NCBI GenBank assembly: GCA_023260315.1
Contig: JALQVQ010000039.1
Coordinates: 1-8,428 of the forward strand
DNA from: Burkholderiaceae bacterium
GTDB taxonomy: Bacteria > Pseudomonadota > Gammaproteobacteria > Burkholderiales > Burkholderiaceae_C
Length of the DNA: 8,428 nucleotides
Reading direction: 5' to 3'
The notes beneath the pieces were generated by a model. That model saw nothing but the letters and a program-made list of their open reading frames with translations. It did not search any database and was not told the origin of the DNA. Every line of letters starts with the position of its first letter. Within the stretch, counting starts at the first letter, position 1. The position numbers were made by a program, and so were the translations under genes. Below are positions 7,251 through 8,428 of this stretch, piece after piece.

Positions 7251-7285
7251 TAAATTAAATTGTACACAATTTAATTGTGTGCAAT
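7251..7285. promoter_or_regulatory. Predicted OhrR operator: nested AT-rich palindromes
   Basis: A perfect inverted repeat has 11-base arms AATTAAATTGT (7253-7263) and ACAATTTAATT (7266-7276) around AC. Nested in its right half is a perfect 17-base palindrome, ACACAATTTAATTGTGT (7264-7280). A further ATTG/CAAT pair lies at 7274-7277 and 7282-7285. The 17-base element fits the known OhrR box form, TACAATT-n-AATTGTA. Two AATT-n-AATT centres (7257 and 7272) are 15 bases apart, which could seat two OhrR dimers. Its position directly before the MarR-type gene implies autoregulation, relieved by organic hydroperoxides. Confidence 0.82.
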
Positions 7286-7288
7286 AAT
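7260..7288 (+). promoter_or_regulatory. Putative ohrR-ohr promoter with the operator in its spacer
   Basis: TTGTAC (7260-7265, a fair -35) and AATAAT (7283-7288, five of six -10 matches) are spaced by exactly 17 bases. The 17-base palindrome (7264-7280) fills the spacer, so bound OhrR would block RNA polymerase. Transcription would start near 7295, at the ATG itself (7296). TTGCCA (7225-7230) is a better -35 but has no good partner at normal spacing. Confidence 0.45.
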
Positions 7289-7295
7289 AACCACC

Positions 7296-7781
7296 ATGCC
7301 AAAAGCCAAAGCACCCGCTCAATCCGAAGTCACCGCCCCTGGGCCTCTCGCTCTGGATCGGCAGTTATGTTTTGCGCTCTACTCGACGTCCTTGGTAATG
7401 ACCAAGCTTTACAGGCCCTTGCTGGAGCCCCTCGGTCTCACTTACCCCCAATACCTAGTAATGCTCGCCTTGTGGGAGCAGGACGAATTGTCGGTTTCCG
7501 ACTTGGGGGAACGGTTGCAAATTGACTCCGGAACCCTGAGCCCTTTACTCAAGAGGCTGGATGCTGCCGAGTTGCTGACGCGAAGACGCGACCCAGCTGA
7601 CGAGCGGCGCGTGTTGGTGACCCTGACGCTCGCTGGCCGTCGTCTCAAGGCTCGTGCCGAATCGATTCCGCAACGCCTGACTTGTGCGGCCGCGTGTGAT
7701 CTTGACGACCTGGCTGATCTAACGGCTCGGCTTCAGACATTGCGCCGACAGCTGTCCGCCGCCCCCATCTCGGAGGACTGA
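7296..7781 (+). CDS. ohrR: OhrR, MarR-family organic hydroperoxide sensor and repressor (two-Cys type)
   Basis: OhrR represses ohr and itself until organic peroxides oxidise its sensing cysteine. The 161-residue product has the MarR winged helix-turn-helix: DELSVSDLGERLQIDSGTLS (63-82), recognition helix around TLSPLLKRLDAAELL, and wing with TRRRDPADERRVLVTLT (95-111). The sensing Cys25 lies in LDRQLCFALYSTS. Tyr39 and Tyr50 fall where Xanthomonas OhrR has Tyr36 and Tyr47. Cys130 matches the resolving Cys127 of that protein, so this is probably a two-Cys OhrR that forms an intersubunit disulfide; Cys134 is an extra candidate. ATG 7296 is chosen because a TTG at 7275 would put the operator inside the gene. 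No Shine-Dalgarno is visible before it. The gene lies behind a nested palindrome typical of OhrR sites and 59 bases ahead of ohr. Confidence 0.93.
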   Translation: MPKAKAPAQSEVTAPGPLALDRQLCFALYSTSLVMTKLYRPLLEPLGLTYPQYLVMLALWEQDELSVSDLGERLQIDSGTLSPLLKRLDAAELLTRRRDPADERRVLVTLTLAGRRLKARAESIPQRLTCAAACDLDDLADLTARLQTLRRQLSAAPISED

Positions 7782-7840
7782 GTTGCCTCGCGACTTCATT
7801 CCGAATTGTTTTTTCCTTCACCTCCAACACGAAAGCAACC

Positions 7841-8272
7841 ATGACTACCAAGCTTGACCAAATTCTCTACACCGCCCACGCAACCGCTACCGGTGGACGG
7901 GAGGGCACCGCGCGTTCCAGCGATGGCGCTTTAGAAATCAAACTCACGACTCCCAAGGAACTGGGCGGCGATGGCGCATTCGGCTCCAATCCTGAGCAGC
8001 TTTTTGCAGCAGGCTATGCCGCCTGCTTCATCGGTGCACTGAAGTTCGTCGCGGGCCAACAGAAAATCTCGCTGCCAGCAAACACCAAAATCGATTCGTC
8101 TGTTGCCATCGGAACCATTCCCAACGCCTTCGCCATTCAGGTTGACATGAGTATCCACATTCCCGGCATTGAACTCGCACAGGCTCAAGCCCTGGTGGAT
8201 GCGGCGCATCAAGTGTGTCCATACTCGAATGCGACGCGCGGTAACGTCGAGGTGACCCTCGCGGTCATCTGA
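7841..8272 (+). CDS. ohr: Organic hydroperoxide resistance protein (Ohr/OsmC family thiol peroxidase)
   Basis: Ohr reduces organic and fatty-acid hydroperoxides in the cytoplasm, using a cysteine pair re-reduced by lipoylated proteins in studied species. The 143-residue length is standard. Peroxidatic Cys62 lies in FAAGYAACFIGAL and resolving Cys126 in HQVCPYSNATRGNVEV. Arg20 and Glu52, which hold the active-site cysteine in the Xylella enzyme (Arg19, Glu51), are both present. NPEQLFAAGYAACF and VCPYSNATRGN are diagnostic of Ohr over OsmC. Both are obligate homodimers by family knowledge. The gene follows ohrR by 59 bases without a terminator or a full second OhrR box, so the two are probably one peroxide-induced operon. 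The ribosome binding site is weak (GAAAG). A terminator follows 24 bases after the stop. Confidence 0.97.
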   Translation: MTTKLDQILYTAHATATGGREGTARSSDGALEIKLTTPKELGGDGAFGSNPEQLFAAGYAACFIGALKFVAGQQKISLPANTKIDSSVAIGTIPNAFAIQVDMSIHIPGIELAQAQALVDAAHQVCPYSNATRGNVEVTLAVI

Positions 8273-8295
8273 CGATCAACTTTTTCGATGCGCAG

Positions 8296-8326
8296 AGCCC
8301 CGCACCACGTGGGGCTTTTTGTTTTT
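8296..8326 (+). terminator. Intrinsic terminator after ohr
   Basis: AGCCCC (8296-8301) pairs with GGGGCT (8311-8316); a G-T and a C-G pair may extend the stem inward. It is followed by a T tract (five T, G, five T, to 8326). The T tract has the same interrupted form as the terminator after tRNA-Ser. It ends the ohrR-ohr unit. Confidence 0.88.
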
Positions 8327-8382
8327 GGCTCCTCACTGACCTAACTTACAACTGGATATTCCCGAAAAACTGGTTTAGTTGC

Positions 8383-8400
8383 AAGATGGAGGGCCATCTT
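8383..8400. repeat. Perfect 7-base hairpin
   Basis: AAGATGG (8383-8389) and CCATCTT (8394-8400) form a perfect stem around AGGG. Read on the minus strand, it comes directly after a possible stop codon (TAA, 8401-8399), as a terminator might. However, no T run follows on either strand. The stretch 8327-8382 shows nothing else recognisable. Confidence 0.4.
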
Positions 8401-8428
8401 ACTGTCGAAAGAAGCGCATGATCCCCAG
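8399..8428 (-). other. Possible 3' end of a minus-strand gene entering from the right
   Basis: Read on the minus strand from the window edge, nine open codons (LGIMRFFRQ) end in TAA, followed at once by the 7-base hairpin. This could be the tail of a gene converging on ohr, but so few codons prove nothing. Equally, a plus-strand gene could begin at ATG 8419, preceded by a purine-rich AAAGAAG. Neither reading can be settled within the window. Confidence 0.2.

Noticed and set aside
6867..7322. A minus-strand open frame of 151 codons across tRNA-Ser, containing REGFEPSMRLYTPYSLSRG
   Set aside because: That peptide is the antisense reading of a tRNA-Ser gene, a well-known false protein in databases. 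The frame also runs through the terminator, the operator and the end of lysC.

Overview
This looks like a chromosomal housekeeping segment from a betaproteobacterium, probably Burkholderiales and perhaps Comamonadaceae-like. The pointers are the gene series cysS - AlkA-type glycosylase - accA - tilS - lysC - tRNA-Ser, the short TilS, the LysC beginning MALIVHKYGG, and the GC-rich coding sequence. The lineage call comes from remembered family patterns, not a search. I see no mobile element, CRISPR array or defence island, and no clear sign of horizontal transfer.

Left part (minus strand, 1-1441). A secreted TPR protein with a C-terminal NTF2/Cds6-like domain is followed after 39 bases by the start of a second envelope gene. 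That gene has a short polyproline N-terminus and one membrane anchor, and runs off the window. It is possibly an L,D-transpeptidase. The two look like one cell-envelope operon, transcribed away from cysS from a shared 174-base intergenic region.

Middle part (plus strand, 1616-6970). cysS (cysteinyl-tRNA synthetase) overlaps an AlkA-type HhH-GPD DNA glycosylase by 4 bases. Then come accA (acetyl-CoA carboxylase carboxyltransferase alpha subunit), tilS (tRNA-Ile lysidine synthetase, overlapping accA by 29 bases) and lysC (aspartokinase with two ACT domains). lysC has its own TATAAT promoter just after the tilS stop codon. It also carries an internal ATG with a ribosome binding site exactly where some bacteria start a separate aspartokinase beta subunit.

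Right part (6971-8428). tRNA-Ser(GCU) ends in a strong intrinsic terminator. Next is an organic-peroxide defence cassette, ohrR then ohr, also closed by a terminator. Upstream of ohrR is an AT-rich nested palindrome that matches the known OhrR box pattern and sits inside a plausible promoter placed so close to the ATG that the transcript could be leaderless. OhrR keeps both the sensing and the resolving cysteine; Ohr keeps its Cys pair, Arg and Glu. The last 100 bases hold a hairpin and perhaps the end of a minus-strand gene.

There is no strong case for an undescribed system. The points most worth checking are the lysC internal start, the ohrR control region and the TPR/envelope gene pair.
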